A DNA stretch of 64,000 nucleotides from Rhizobium sp. 11515TR (GTDB lineage Bacteria > Pseudomonadota > Alphaproteobacteria > Rhizobiales > Rhizobiaceae): contig NZ_CP023000.1 in assembly GCF_002277895.1 (NCBI RefSeq), positions 310,001 to 374,000 of the forward strand, written 5' to 3'. The notes below the pieces were generated by a model that did not search any database, had not been told where the DNA came from, and was given only the letters and a program-made list of their open reading frames with translations. Made by a program: the position numbers and the translations under genes. Below are positions 17,876-26,917 of this stretch, piece after piece (positions within the stretch are counted from its first letter, which is position 1; the number at the start of each line of letters is the position of its first letter).

Positions 17876-19456
17876 ATGAAAGATAACAGCGTCAATATCT
17901 TAACATCAGCAACCCTGCCGCGGCGTGATTTCCTCAAGGCGGGCTTGGTAATGGGGTCACTTATCGCCGTCGGCCCGATTGCGGTCGATCGGGCCCTCGC
18001 GGGTGAGCCGGTCCGCGGCGGGACTTTGCGGGTTGGCCTGGGCGCAGCAGGAGCGAAATCGTCGCTGAACCCGTTTATTTCGACGGGCGACATGGATTTT
18101 GCCGTCGCGCAGTCGATCTTCGACCGCTTGACCGATTTCGATGGTAATGGACAGATCTATAACAGCCTCGCGGAGGATTTCAGTCATAATCAGGAAGGAA
18201 ACGTCTGGAAAATTCGAGTTCGCAGCGGCATTGTTTGGCACGATGGGACGCCGTTTTCGGCCAAGGACGTTGTTTACTCACTGCAGTATATGCTGACGCC
18301 GGAAAACAAGGCCGACGGCTACACGAACCTGTCGAGCCTAATGAAGCCGTCGGACGTTCGTGCGCTCGATGAGACCACGGTCGAGGTCTCGCTGGCCAAA
18401 CCTTACGCACTTCTGCCGCAGGTACTTGGCAGTAAAGTGATGTTTCTCGTGAAGGATGGCACCAAGGACTTCAGCAGCCCCATCGGGACTGGGCCCTTTA
18501 AATTCGTTGAGTGGAGCCAAGGTCAAAGGGTAACTTTGAAGCGCAACGATGCATTCCGGAAAGCTGGGATGCCATACCTCGACGGCGTCGAATTCATCGC
18601 CATCAATGATCCGACTGCACGAATGAACGCATTGATCGCCGATCAAGTCGATGTCGTGGCCCAACTCGATGGCAATCTAGCACGAATCGTTGAAGCCAAC
18701 CCTGCCATGGCTTTGCTGCGTTCGCAAAGCGCTGCGACCACCGATCAGTTCATGATGGTCAATCAGAAGCCGTTCTCCGATGTTCGGGTGCGTCAAGCGA
18801 TGCGATATCTTGTCGATCGCGATCAGTTGGTCGCAAATGCCTTGGCTGGCTATGGCAGGGTCGGCAACGATCTTCACTGCATTACGGATCCCGACTACGC
18901 GTCAGCTCTGCCGCAACGACAGCACGATCCCGATCACGCTCGAGCAATGCTGAAACAAGCGGGATACGACAACGATTTATCTTTTGAGCTCTATACTTCG
19001 GATGCCGCGCCGGGGATGTTGGCATCCGCCACTCTTATTGCAAATCAAGCCAAGCAGGCTGGTGTCAAAATCGACCTTACTGTCGTCCCGCCAGACAGTT
19101 ATTACTCCGGGCCAAAATTCAAAAAGGCGGCAATGGCCAGCTCCGACTGGGGGCAACACACAATTGAATCGGTGTTTGGACAAGCATACGCGCGCGGTGC
19201 CTATTGGAACGAACCAGATTGGACCAACGACAAATTTGACGGCTGGGTTTCCAAGGCTCGGACGACCTTCGACCCAGTCCTGCGAAAAGAGTACTTCTTT
19301 GAAGCGCAGAAGATCATCTGGGAAGACGGCGGTTACATAATCTGGGGCTTTAGGGACCTCCTTGATGCGGCAAACGTGCGCGTAAAAGGGCTTTCCCCCT
19401 CCAGCCAGCGCAATCTGGGATATTACCGTTTTGAAGGGATCTACCTCGAAGCCTAG
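17876..19456 (+). CDS. ABC transporter substrate-binding protein, family 5 (Dpp/Opp type)
   Basis: A 526-residue extracytoplasmic solute-binding protein. The N-terminus contains a twin-arginine motif RRDFLK followed by a hydrophobic stretch and an ALAGEP junction near residue 42, pointing to Tat export to the periplasm. The mature part shows the family-5 features LAEDFS, then GTGPFKF and RVRQAMRYLVDRDQL. It lies between the DapA-family gene and two permeases and should bind the transported peptide, opine or glycoside. Family-5 proteins in rhizobia also bind non-peptide ligands, so the substrate is open. Confidence 0.93.
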   Translation: MKDNSVNILTSATLPRRDFLKAGLVMGSLIAVGPIAVDRALAGEPVRGGTLRVGLGAAGAKSSLNPFISTGDMDFAVAQSIFDRLTDFDGNGQIYNSLAEDFSHNQEGNVWKIRVRSGIVWHDGTPFSAKDVVYSLQYMLTPENKADGYTNLSSLMKPSDVRALDETTVEVSLAKPYALLPQVLGSKVMFLVKDGTKDFSSPIGTGPFKFVEWSQGQRVTLKRNDAFRKAGMPYLDGVEFIAINDPTARMNALIADQVDVVAQLDGNLARIVEANPAMALLRSQSAATTDQFMMVNQKPFSDVRVRQAMRYLVDRDQLVANALAGYGRVGNDLHCITDPDYASALPQRQHDPDHARAMLKQAGYDNDLSFELYTSDAAPGMLASATLIANQAKQAGVKIDLTVVPPDSYYSGPKFKKAAMASSDWGQHTIESVFGQAYARGAYWNEPDWTNDKFDGWVSKARTTFDPVLRKEYFFEAQKIIWEDGGYIIWGFRDLLDAANVRVKGLSPSSQRNLGYYRFEGIYLEA

Positions 19457-19479
19457 TTCCATTTTACCCGCCCACGAAA

Positions 19480-19505
19480 TGCCCCGCCTCACCGAGGGCG
19501 GGGCA
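19480..19505 (+). terminator. Stem-loop after the binding-protein gene
   Basis: A 9-bp GC-rich stem (TGCCCCGCC, 8-nt loop, GGCGGGGCA) begins 23 bp after the binding-protein stop and is followed by an A-rich, not T-rich, stretch. Such hairpins often protect the upstream message and reduce expression of the permease genes. Confidence 0.65.
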
Positions 19506-19526
19506 CAATAAAAAAGGGAACCACGA

Positions 19527-20498
19527 ATGGACATTGCACGCCTCTCCATCTTGTTACTCGCAAGAGTAGCGCTGTCGATTTTGACGTTGGTTGCCGTCTC
19601 GGCCGTTGTCTTCACTGCAACACTTTATCTTCCGGGAGATCCGGCAAAGGCCGCGCTTGGCGCAAAGGCAGACCCGGCTGCGGTGGAGGCGCTGCGTGCT
19701 GAGTTCGGCTTGGACCGGCCAGCCGTTTCCCAGTACGTTTCCTGGGCGTCCGGTGTGGTGTCAGGCAATTTTGGAAGGTCGATCCCGTCGGGCCGGCCAG
19801 TTTGGGATCTCATCCGCCCGAAGGCAATAAATACCGTCATTCTTACCATCTCTTCACTCTTGTTGTTGATCCCCCTCTCCTTTCTGCTTGGTATCACGGC
19901 GGCGATCTGTCGAGACAGATTTCCTGATCACATTATCACGGTCCCCACGATTGTCCTGGTGGCCTTACCCGAATTCGTTGTGGGCACGGTGCTGATCGTT
20001 ATCTTCGCGGTGGGCGTGCATCTATTTCCGCCGGTATCCTTGATCCAGGGAAACCGAACTTTGTTGTCTCAGTCGGCCCTATTCGTTTTGCCCGTCGTTA
20101 CACTGTTGTGCACAACCCTGGCCCAAGTCATACGGATGGTGCGCGCTGTAGCTATCGAAGTTCTGACTGCAGAATATGTATATATGGCGCGCCTTAGGGG
20201 ACTCGGTCCGGCTCGCGTGCTGCTTCGCCATGTCTTACCGAACGTGGTCACTCCCTCAATCCAGACCATTGCCCTGAACGCCGCGTGGCTCGCAGGTGGC
20301 GTCGTCGTTACGGAGGCGGTATTTCAGCTGCCTGGCATTGGCAGTGCATTTGCAGATGCGGTCATCAACCGCGATATGCCCACGGTTTTGGCCGTGACCC
20401 TGCTGATTACGGGAACATATGTGCTGATCAATCTGATTTCTGAAATTCTCATCATGATACTCAATCCGAAATTGCGGGCAGAGCACGCAGTGCATTGA
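19527..20498 (+). CDS. ABC transporter permease (DppB type)
   Basis: A 323-residue inner-membrane permease with six predicted membrane segments. The N-terminal segment is followed by LPGDPAKAALGAKADP and EFGLDRP, which mark DppB/OppB proteins. The coupling-helix EAA-like motif EYVYMARLRGLGPARVLLRH lies near residue 215. It pairs with the DppC-type gene 18 bp downstream. The ATG start has AAAAAGGGAA upstream. Confidence 0.93.
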   Translation: MDIARLSILLLARVALSILTLVAVSAVVFTATLYLPGDPAKAALGAKADPAAVEALRAEFGLDRPAVSQYVSWASGVVSGNFGRSIPSGRPVWDLIRPKAINTVILTISSLLLLIPLSFLLGITAAICRDRFPDHIITVPTIVLVALPEFVVGTVLIVIFAVGVHLFPPVSLIQGNRTLLSQSALFVLPVVTLLCTTLAQVIRMVRAVAIEVLTAEYVYMARLRGLGPARVLLRHVLPNVVTPSIQTIALNAAWLAGGVVVTEAVFQLPGIGSAFADAVINRDMPTVLAVTLLITGTYVLINLISEILIMILNPKLRAEHAVH

Positions 20499-20516
20499 TT
20501 TTTGAGGAAGAGATAG

Positions 20517-21353
20517 ATGCTTCGTACTCTACGCATTATGTTCTCAAAGCGCGCTTCCTGGATAGCTCTTGTCCTTACAATCGCGATTGTTGGGATGGCG
20601 GCGATCGGACCTTGGGTAACACCATACGCATATGATGAAATCGTTGGTCCACCCTTTTCCCAGCTATCGCGCGAACACATCCTTGGAACGGACTTTCTCG
20701 GACGGGATGCTTTCAGCCGCTTTCTCGCCGGGGGCCAAACCGTACTGATGATAGCAGTACTCGCAACGACCTTGGCATTTCTGATCGCTGTGCCAATCGG
20801 TATCTTTTCAGGCCTCCGCCGTGGTTCGTTTGATCACACGCTCGTTGTGCTTTCGGATATCGTTTATGCCTTGCCTCCGGCGATCTTCCTGCTTGTGCTC
20901 TTGGCGGCAACCGGCCCCAGCCTCACCACCGTGATTTTCGGCATAGTGTTCATCCATGTACCTCGCGTTCTGCGGATTGTCCGATTGATCACAATCGATA
21001 TATCGCGCAACGAATATGTGGAGGCCGCGTTTGTCCGAGGGGAAGGTTGGCTCGAAGTATGCCTCAAGGATATCTTGCCGAACATTCTTCCTCCCATATT
21101 CGCCGATTACGGTGTTCGACTTTGCGGATCCATCATTCTCTACGCATCGCTGAGCTATCTTGGCCTGGGGCTGCCGCCGCCGGCGGCCGATTGGGGAATG
21201 ATGATCAGCGAGAATCGCTTGGGCATCACAATCTCACCCTGGCTTGCAATCGCACCCGCTGCGGCGATCGCGATATTTTCGGTCGCCGTGAACATCCTGA
21301 CCGACAGCTTCGCGCGATCCATCGGCCATTCGAAGAGGCAGGAAAATGCTTGA
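20517..21353 (+). CDS. ABC transporter permease (DppC type)
   Basis: A 278-residue second permease subunit. It has an N-terminal membrane helix, then HILGTDFLGRDAFSRFLAGG, the hallmark of DppC/OppC proteins. The EAA loop NEYVEAAFVRGEGWLEVCLKD is near residue 162. It overlaps the ATPase gene by 8 bp, which suggests translational coupling. Confidence 0.93.
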   Translation: MLRTLRIMFSKRASWIALVLTIAIVGMAAIGPWVTPYAYDEIVGPPFSQLSREHILGTDFLGRDAFSRFLAGGQTVLMIAVLATTLAFLIAVPIGIFSGLRRGSFDHTLVVLSDIVYALPPAIFLLVLLAATGPSLTTVIFGIVFIHVPRVLRIVRLITIDISRNEYVEAAFVRGEGWLEVCLKDILPNILPPIFADYGVRLCGSIILYASLSYLGLGLPPPAADWGMMISENRLGITISPWLAIAPAAAIAIFSVAVNILTDSFARSIGHSKRQENA

Positions 21354-22962
21354 GTCTCCATTGATCGTTAAAAATCTGTCGATGTGCGATACAGATGGGC
21401 GCATCATTGTGGACAATGCTTCGATCACCGTTAACCAAGGCGAGGTACTCGCCATTATCGGGGAATCCGGATCTGGAAAAACATCGCTAGCGCTTGGACT
21501 GCTTGGCTTTGCTCGTCCTGGCATGCTGTTTAGCGGCGGACAGGTGATAATCGACAACGAAGATATCCTTGGAATTCCGAAGGAAAAGCTACGGGCCTAT
21601 CGTGGCAGCAAAGTTTCGGTGGTCCCTCAAAACCCGACAACAAGCTTTAGCCCTCGCATGCGCATCGGCGACCAGATCGCGGAATTGCTGCAGGTTCATG
21701 GTTATTCTGCCGCCGAGACATTGAGGATGAGACGGGACATGCTCAAAAACGTTGGTCTACCAACCGATGAGCGCTTTGCCCGCCGCTACCCCTTCGAGCT
21801 TAGCGGCGGCCAGTTGCAGAGGGTGGCAATTGGCATGGCCTTCATCACTCGTCCTCGGGTGATTATCATGGATGAGCCCACCACAGGTTTGGACGTCTCT
21901 ACACAGCAGACCATCTTGAACCTGATACGTGAGCTAGTTCGGACGTCACGGGCTAGCTTCGTCTACGTGACCCACGATCTGGCAGTCGTACATAACATTG
22001 CCGACAACGTCGCCGTCATGCTTGGCGGAAAGATCATTGAAACCGGTACAAAAGAGCAAATCTTTACAAATCCAACCAGCGACTATACGCGTACGCTCCT
22101 CAGCACACTTCCCCATCTCCCCGAGCGCGGCAACGTCGCGGGCGGCCCGGGCGAGGCGGACAAACCCAAAGCGGCCCCAGTTCTCAAGATCGAAAATTTG
22201 AGCGTTTCCTACGGCCACACTAGGGTCGTCCACGGAATATCGTTTTCGATTGCCCATGGCGAATGTTTAGCTCTGGTTGGAGGAAGTGGGAGTGGGAAGA
22301 CGACCACCGGGCGGTGCATTGCCGGTCTCCATGCAAACGGTCATGGTCAAATGACTTTTCAGGACACGATCCTCAAATTCGGCTTTCCGAACCGCTCGCG
22401 AGAACAATTGGCAGAGCTTCAGATCGTTTTCCAGAATCCTGATCGTTCTCTCAACCCGCGGGAAAGCATCTACAATGCGGTTGGGCGGGCGGCCAAGCTC
22501 CGAGGCGCGAGTAAAGGCGCCGTAGACGCAAAAGTTATACGCTTGCTTGACAGGGTTCGGCTGCCTCGGCGCGTTTCAACCCTGTTCCCGGCAGATCTTT
22601 CAGGCGGCGAGCGACAACGCGTTGCCATTGCCCGGGCTCTCGCAATGGATCCGCGCCTGCTAATATGCGACGAGATCACGTCGGCGCTCGATGTTTCCGT
22701 ACAAGCTTCCGTTGTCGATCTTCTGATGGAATTGAAGCGTGACGGATTGTCGATGCTGTTCATCACTCACAACCTTCCACTTGTCTCGGAAATCGCGGAG
22801 TCAATCATCATAATGAAGAATGGTGTGGTGGCTGAAAGTGGAAACACCGCTCAAGTCTTGCGTTCCCCTCAAGACGAATATAGCCGGATGCTTTTGGATG
22901 CAGCGCCAAGAGTTCAGTCTGCGAACCTCGCATCGCGCGTAGTTCGTTTTCCAGGCCAGTAG
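21346..22962 (+). CDS. Dual ABC transporter ATP-binding protein (DppD-DppF fusion)
   Basis: A 538-residue fused ATPase with two complete nucleotide-binding domains. The first has Walker A GESGSGKTS near residue 38, signature LSGGQLQRVAIG near 154 and Walker B IIMDEPTTGLD. The second has GGSGSGKTT near 310, LSGGERQRVAIARAL near 423 and LLICDEITSALD. Fused DppD-DppF subunits are common in rhizobia. It powers the permeases encoded immediately upstream. Confidence 0.94.
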   Translation: MLESPLIVKNLSMCDTDGRIIVDNASITVNQGEVLAIIGESGSGKTSLALGLLGFARPGMLFSGGQVIIDNEDILGIPKEKLRAYRGSKVSVVPQNPTTSFSPRMRIGDQIAELLQVHGYSAAETLRMRRDMLKNVGLPTDERFARRYPFELSGGQLQRVAIGMAFITRPRVIIMDEPTTGLDVSTQQTILNLIRELVRTSRASFVYVTHDLAVVHNIADNVAVMLGGKIIETGTKEQIFTNPTSDYTRTLLSTLPHLPERGNVAGGPGEADKPKAAPVLKIENLSVSYGHTRVVHGISFSIAHGECLALVGGSGSGKTTTGRCIAGLHANGHGQMTFQDTILKFGFPNRSREQLAELQIVFQNPDRSLNPRESIYNAVGRAAKLRGASKGAVDAKVIRLLDRVRLPRRVSTLFPADLSGGERQRVAIARALAMDPRLLICDEITSALDVSVQASVVDLLMELKRDGLSMLFITHNLPLVSEIAESIIIMKNGVVAESGNTAQVLRSPQDEYSRMLLDAAPRVQSANLASRVVRFPGQ

Positions 22963-22973
22963 GGAGAGGCGGG

Positions 22974-23774
22974 GTGGAATCAGAAAGCGGAAAGTTGGCG
23001 AAGTTCGATGCGGTTGACCGGGCAGTGGCAATTCTCGCGGCGCTTGGTTCTGCTGGGGGGCCAAGTTCCTTGTCGCAAATCGCTCGTAAGGTGGGGCTAA
23101 GCCAGCCTACGACGTCGCGCTATCTATCTAGCCTGGTCGGCCATGGCTACCTAGAGCGAGACGAGAGCGGCCTCTATGTACTGGGCATCGGTCTCTATCT
23201 TTTAGGGCAGAAGGCTCTTCAACATCGAGATGTACGAAATCTTGCACGCCCGCAGCTCGAATTGCTTCATCAGCGCTACAACGAGACAGTCAGCCTCGCA
23301 CTTTGGGTCCACAATGAGCTTGTCGTGATTGACTGCATCGAGGCAACCCAGGCACTGAAACAAGGCGCAACCGTGGGATTGCCCAATCCGTGGCATGCCA
23401 GCTCGCTTGGTAAGTCAATCCTGGCGTGGCTGGACGAGACGACACTGGATATTTTGCTGCCCAAGACGCTGGACACGTTCACTAAAAACACGTTGTCGAC
23501 CAAGCCTTTGTTGGAGGCCCAATTCCAAGCGATCCGCTCGCGCGGTTTTGCAGTCGACGATGAAGAATCGTCGCTCGGCGGGCGTTGCATAGGTGCCCCC
23601 GTATTTAATGCGAGTGGACGTCCAATGGCAGCAATCAGCATAAGCGGCCCCATTAGCCGCATCGTCTCGGACGAAGTTGCATCGATCGGCAATGTGGTCG
23701 CGGCGTCTGCAAATGAAATTTCCCGCGCCTTGGGATATCAAAAGCCACTGCCTTTGCGGCCTGTGATGGCCTGA
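22974..23774 (+). CDS. IclR family transcriptional regulator
   Basis: A 266-residue IclR-type regulator started at GTG 22974, with GGGAGAGG upstream. The N-terminal winged helix-turn-helix (AVDRAVAILAALGS, then SLSQIARKVGLSQPTTSRYL) precedes an effector-binding domain with WHASSLGKSILAW and the C-terminal ISISGP segment. It is the last gene of the DapA-ABC cluster, 11 bp after the ATPase gene, so it probably controls that cluster. Effector unknown. Confidence 0.92.
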   Translation: MESESGKLAKFDAVDRAVAILAALGSAGGPSSLSQIARKVGLSQPTTSRYLSSLVGHGYLERDESGLYVLGIGLYLLGQKALQHRDVRNLARPQLELLHQRYNETVSLALWVHNELVVIDCIEATQALKQGATVGLPNPWHASSLGKSILAWLDETTLDILLPKTLDTFTKNTLSTKPLLEAQFQAIRSRGFAVDDEESSLGGRCIGAPVFNASGRPMAAISISGPISRIVSDEVASIGNVVAASANEISRALGYQKPLPLRPVMA

Positions 23775-23797
23775 AGATGTGCTCGTTGGCCCCAATC

Positions 23798-23805
23798 GGC
23801 GGATC
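23798..23805. repeat. Target-site duplication, left copy (IS66 element 2)
   Basis: GGCGGATC abuts the left end of the second IS66 element and is repeated exactly at 29715-29722. Confidence 0.9.
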
Positions 23806-23830
23806 GTAAGCCTGCGGTCAGGGCCGCGGA

Positions 23831-25468
23831 TCAGGCCGCTTTGTGTGCTGCAGCGGTCGAAGGGCTCCAATTCCATGGGAGCAAGTCTTCGAGCCGCGTG
23901 ACGGGCATATCCGCAATGCGAGATAGAACATCAGCCAGCCAGGCCTGAGGATCAATGTCGTTGAGTTTTGCCGTCATAATTAGCGTTGCCATGAAGGCAG
24001 CACGATCAGCACCGCGATCGGAACCGGCAAAGAGCCACGATTTCCTGCCGAGGGCAAAGCCGCGCAATGCGCGTTCGGCCGCATTGTTGGTCAGGCAGAT
24101 CCGACCATCGTTGAGGAACGATGTGAAGCCATCCCAGCGCTTCAGCATATAGTCGATCGGCTCGGTGACCGGTGAACTGCGTGACAGTTTTGCCCGCTCG
24201 GAGTGCAGCCACGCCTCAAGTTCGTCGGCGAGAGGACGGCTGTCCTGCTGGCGTCGTTCCAAACGTTCGTCGATGGAAAGTCCGTTGATGTCGCGCTCGA
24301 TATCGAACAGCGCGTCGATCCGCTTCACGACCTCAAGCGCAACCGGCGAGATCGGCGTAGCGTTCCTGCCGCGTTTGACGTTCGCCGCAAGATCAGCGAG
24401 CACGAAGAACTTGCGGCGTGAATGCGCCCAGCAGAGCGCCTGGGTCAGCGGACCGGAAGCGCGATCCACCTTGAACAGCGGATTATAGCCGCCATAGGCG
24501 TCGGCCTGCAGGATGCCGGTGAAGCTCTTCAGATGGCGCTCGGGATGTTCCTGCCGCCGGTCGCGCGAGGCGTAATAGAGAGCCGCCGGCGGCGACGTGC
24601 CGCCGAACGGCCGGTCATCCCGGACATAGGTCCAGATCCGGCCGGTATCGGTCTTGCCCTTCGCCAGGATCGGCACGGTGGTGTCGTCACCATGCAGCCG
24701 CTCCGCGGCCAGCACATGTGCCTCGATCATTCCATGCACTGGCTTCAAGACCGCAGCGCAAGCGCCAACCTGGTCAGCAAGCGTCGACAGGCTGAGGTCG
24801 ATGCCTTCACGGGCATAACGCTCGCTTTGCCGGTTCAGCGGCTGATGCTGGCCGAACTTCTCGAACAGGATCATCGCCAAAAGGTTCGGCCCGGCAAAGC
24901 CGCGCGGCGTCACATGGAACGGTGCCGGAGCTTGCGCGATCTTCTCGCATTCACGGCAGGAGAACTTCTCGCGCACCGTCTGAATGACTTTCCACTGGCG
25001 CGGGATCACCTCCAGCGTCTCGGTGATGTCCTCGCCCAGCTTCGCCAGCTTGGCCGAGCCGCAGCACGGGCAGTTGCTGGGCGGGGAAATGACGACACGC
25101 TCGCGCGGCAGGTGTTCGGGGAACGGTTTCTTCGATGGACGCTTGCGCTCGAAGGCTTTGACCGTCGAGGACCGTGCTGCCATCTCCGCCGCCAATTCGT
25201 CCTGGCTGGCGTCGGCTTCCAGCTCCTCGAGCTGCAATTCCATCTGTTCGAGAAGCCGAGCTTTGCGCTCCGAGCGGCTGCCATGGATGTCGCGCTTCAG
25301 CTTCTCGATCTCCAGCCGTAGCCGGGCAATCAGGGCATCGGAATGCGAGTTCACCGCCTGGGCGCGGGCGGCGACGGCCTCGGCTTCACGGCGTGCGGCA
25401 CGCTCGGCGAGGATCATCGCATGCGCACTGGCAAGGTCGTCGGGAAGCTGATCGGCCGCATCGGTCAT
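23831..25468 (-). CDS. tnpC: IS66 transposase TnpC (element 2)
   Basis: A complete 545-residue IS66 transposase. It has an N-terminal coiled coil (residues 10-90), a cysteine-rich segment CPCC with a later FSCREC pair, and the catalytic core with LHGDDTT, ILQADAYGGYNP and NNAAERALRGFALGRKSW. The C-terminal end LLPWNW is typical. It starts at ATG 25468. It is intact, but the element's tnpB is disrupted. Confidence 0.95.
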   Translation of the reverse strand: MTDAADQLPDDLASAHAMILAERAARREAEAVAARAQAVNSHSDALIARLRLEIEKLKRDIHGSRSERKARLLEQMELQLEELEADASQDELAAEMAARSSTVKAFERKRPSKKPFPEHLPRERVVISPPSNCPCCGSAKLAKLGEDITETLEVIPRQWKVIQTVREKFSCRECEKIAQAPAPFHVTPRGFAGPNLLAMILFEKFGQHQPLNRQSERYAREGIDLSLSTLADQVGACAAVLKPVHGMIEAHVLAAERLHGDDTTVPILAKGKTDTGRIWTYVRDDRPFGGTSPPAALYYASRDRRQEHPERHLKSFTGILQADAYGGYNPLFKVDRASGPLTQALCWAHSRRKFFVLADLAANVKRGRNATPISPVALEVVKRIDALFDIERDINGLSIDERLERRQQDSRPLADELEAWLHSERAKLSRSSPVTEPIDYMLKRWDGFTSFLNDGRICLTNNAAERALRGFALGRKSWLFAGSDRGADRAAFMATLIMTAKLNDIDPQAWLADVLSRIADMPVTRLEDLLPWNWSPSTAAAHKAA

Positions 25469-25513
25469 GACGGGATGGAATCATATTCGCCCCCGTCTTT
25501 CCAGCCATTTCCG

Positions 25514-25660
25514 CTACCCCGCCGAGCTCGGACGCCAGGTTTTTTGCGGCATCCGCCAGTCTATGCCTTCGAGCAGATAACCGAGCTGCGCCGCTGTAAT
25601 CACCACCGTCCCGTCGGCGGCCGATGGCCACAAGAACCGGCCGCGCTCCAGCTTCTTGTA
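25514..25660 (-). pseudogene. tnpB: IS66 TnpB, C-terminal part (element 2)
   Basis: Forty-eight codons, YKKLERGRFLWPS through LGYLLEGIDWRMPQKTW, are the C-terminal half of IS66 TnpB. The frame continues exactly from the N-terminal part at 29044-29247. The recombinase element lies between them. Confidence 0.92.
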
Positions 25661-25704
25661 CCTCACAACAGAATGCAGCCACTGCCAACGCAGATACGCA
25701 GGTA

Positions 25705-25965
25705 GTGCGGGTAACGCATCCGTTTCATCCTTTATTCCCACGGCAGTTGCCGTGCGTCGGCAAGCGCTACAACCGGCATGGTGAACGCCTTTTGCTGCAG
25801 ACCGAGGACGCCACTGTTTGGTCGGTTCCTCCGCAATGGACTGATCTTGTGAACTTGGATCCTGAGGTCGTCATGAGCAACGGACGATCGCTCTTGCGGG
25901 TGGTCGACTTAATGGAGTTGGCCACTCTGGTGAAGCGCCTTTCGAGCAAATCGGGGCCGCGCTGA
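25705..25965 (+). CDS. Small DUF5372-like protein of the recombinase element
   Basis: Eighty-six residues starting at GTG 25705 (VRVTHPFHPLFPRQLPC, then LLLQTEDATVWSVPPQWTDL). I recall this pattern from small proteins encoded next to y4bA-type recombinases and classified as DUF5372; I cannot check the accession. The THPFHPLFG-like opening and PPQWTDL block are the recognisable parts. The start could lie further upstream in the same frame, but that part overlaps the element border. Function unknown. Confidence 0.65.
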   Translation: MRVTHPFHPLFPRQLPCVGKRYNRHGERLLLQTEDATVWSVPPQWTDLVNLDPEVVMSNGRSLLRVVDLMELATLVKRLSSKSGPR

Positions 25966-26090
25966 CGTGCGGAGGTGTAAGGATAAATATGCCGCATTTG
26001 TAAAGTGGATTATGCCGCAAGAGGTCGCTTTTATGAGAGATTACGCCTGCAAATACAGCGTATCATATCAAATAGCCCATAAGCATCGTC

Positions 26091-26118
26091 TTGACGAGGT
26101 AGCAAAATGCGTCATAAT
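26091..26118 (+). promoter_or_regulatory. Sigma-70-type promoter candidate
   Basis: TTGACG and CATAAT are separated by 16 bp, 42 bp before the helix-turn-helix gene. Both hexamers are one base from the consensus. It would drive that gene and the coupled recombinase. Confidence 0.5.
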
Positions 26119-26159
26119 TAGCATTACGCTAACGCCGCTTCATGTCCTCGGAGCCATTG

Positions 26160-26621
26160 ATGTCTGCGAAGTACGACAGCAAGCGCACAAAGACGGATGT
26201 CCTTATCGAAGAGGGCACGTTCAATCCCACCCCCGAGAAGGTGCGCGATCCAAAATTTCGGGGCAGCGAGTTCTTCGATCCGCACGACGCCGTGCAGGTC
26301 AAATACGAGATGTTGCGTCACGTCTCCATCGACAAGGTGTCGGTGACGGAGGCCTCCGACGAGTACGGTGTTTCCAGGCCAACCTACTACCAGGCCAAGG
26401 TGAACTTCGACATGGCCGGGATTGCCGGATTGGTGCCGACAAAGCCGGGCCCCCGCGGTCCCCACAAGATCGACGACAAAGTCCTGGCATTTCTGCAGGC
26501 GCAGATCGCCCCAGGAGAACCCGTTCGCGCCCGGGAACTGGCCAAGCTTCTCCGCCAGGAACTCGATATCGAGCTTCATCCGAGATCAATCGAGCGGGTT
26601 CTAAAAAAAAGCGGCACGTAA
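26160..26621 (+). CDS. Helix-turn-helix protein of the recombinase element
   Basis: A 153-residue protein started at ATG 26160 (CGGAG upstream); ATG 26142 is an alternative. The centre holds a helix-turn-helix (SVTEASDEYGVSRPTYYQAK) and the C-terminal half a second one (ARELAKLLRQELDIELHPRS). Proteins like this accompany y4bA-type recombinases and may act as directionality or regulatory factors, which is inference. The stop follows a run of eight adenines; in the minus-one frame the reading continues into the next small frame. Confidence 0.75.
   Translation: MSAKYDSKRTKTDVLIEEGTFNPTPEKVRDPKFRGSEFFDPHDAVQVKYEMLRHVSIDKVSVTEASDEYGVSRPTYYQAKVNFDMAGIAGLVPTKPGPRGPHKIDDKVLAFLQAQIAPGEPVRARELAKLLRQELDIELHPRSIERVLKKSGT
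26603..26610 (+). promoter_or_regulatory. Possible minus-one frameshift site (A8)
   Basis: Eight adenines are read as CTA AAA AAA in the helix-turn-helix frame, presenting the heptamer A AAA AAA at the position of a bacterial slippery site. Slippage by minus one enters the frame that ends at 26917. Polymerase slippage could do the same. Function not shown. Confidence 0.4.
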
Positions 26622-26917
26622 ACATTGCCGCGACGGCGGCATGCCCGACCCAACCGTCGACCATCGCGTCCCAGTACGAGGTATTGCGCAAGGCTGCTTT
26701 CGGCGCAGCGCTGCCGCTTATGGCCCGTAGCGGCCTGATGCTCTTTCTGCGCCGGGGCATGTGGGGATGGGCTCAGGCGCTGACAGCAACAGCAAGCACC
26801 CCGCGAGAACAGATTTACCCATCGTCAATGGCTTGGCCGCTGCACGGCGGGCACAGCGCCGTTGTTCACGTCCTTGCGACAATCGCCATGAGCATCAACG
26901 ATCGGAGATCACCATGA
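26609..26917 (+). CDS. Small third frame of the recombinase element, start unresolved
   Basis: An open frame with protein-like composition (SQYEVLRKAAFGAALP, RSGLMLFLRRGMWGWAQAL, HSAVVHVLATIAMSINDRR) ends at TGA 26915-26917, overlapping the recombinase ATG as ATGA. I recall similar short proteins beside recombinases of this type. There is no ATG at the expected N-terminus: the in-frame choices are ATT 26624, TTG 26684 and ATG 26720, or entry by frameshift from the preceding gene. The overlap implies that it is translated. Function unknown. Confidence 0.55.
   Translation, partial: KRHVNIAATAACPTQPSTIASQYEVLRKAAFGAALPLMARSGLMLFLRRGMWGWAQALTATASTPREQIYPSSMAWPLHGGHSAVVHVLATIAMSINDRRSP

Noticed and set aside
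24422..25321. A 299-codon plus-strand open frame
   Set aside because: It is antisense to the second IS66 tnpC and mirrors its codon pattern.
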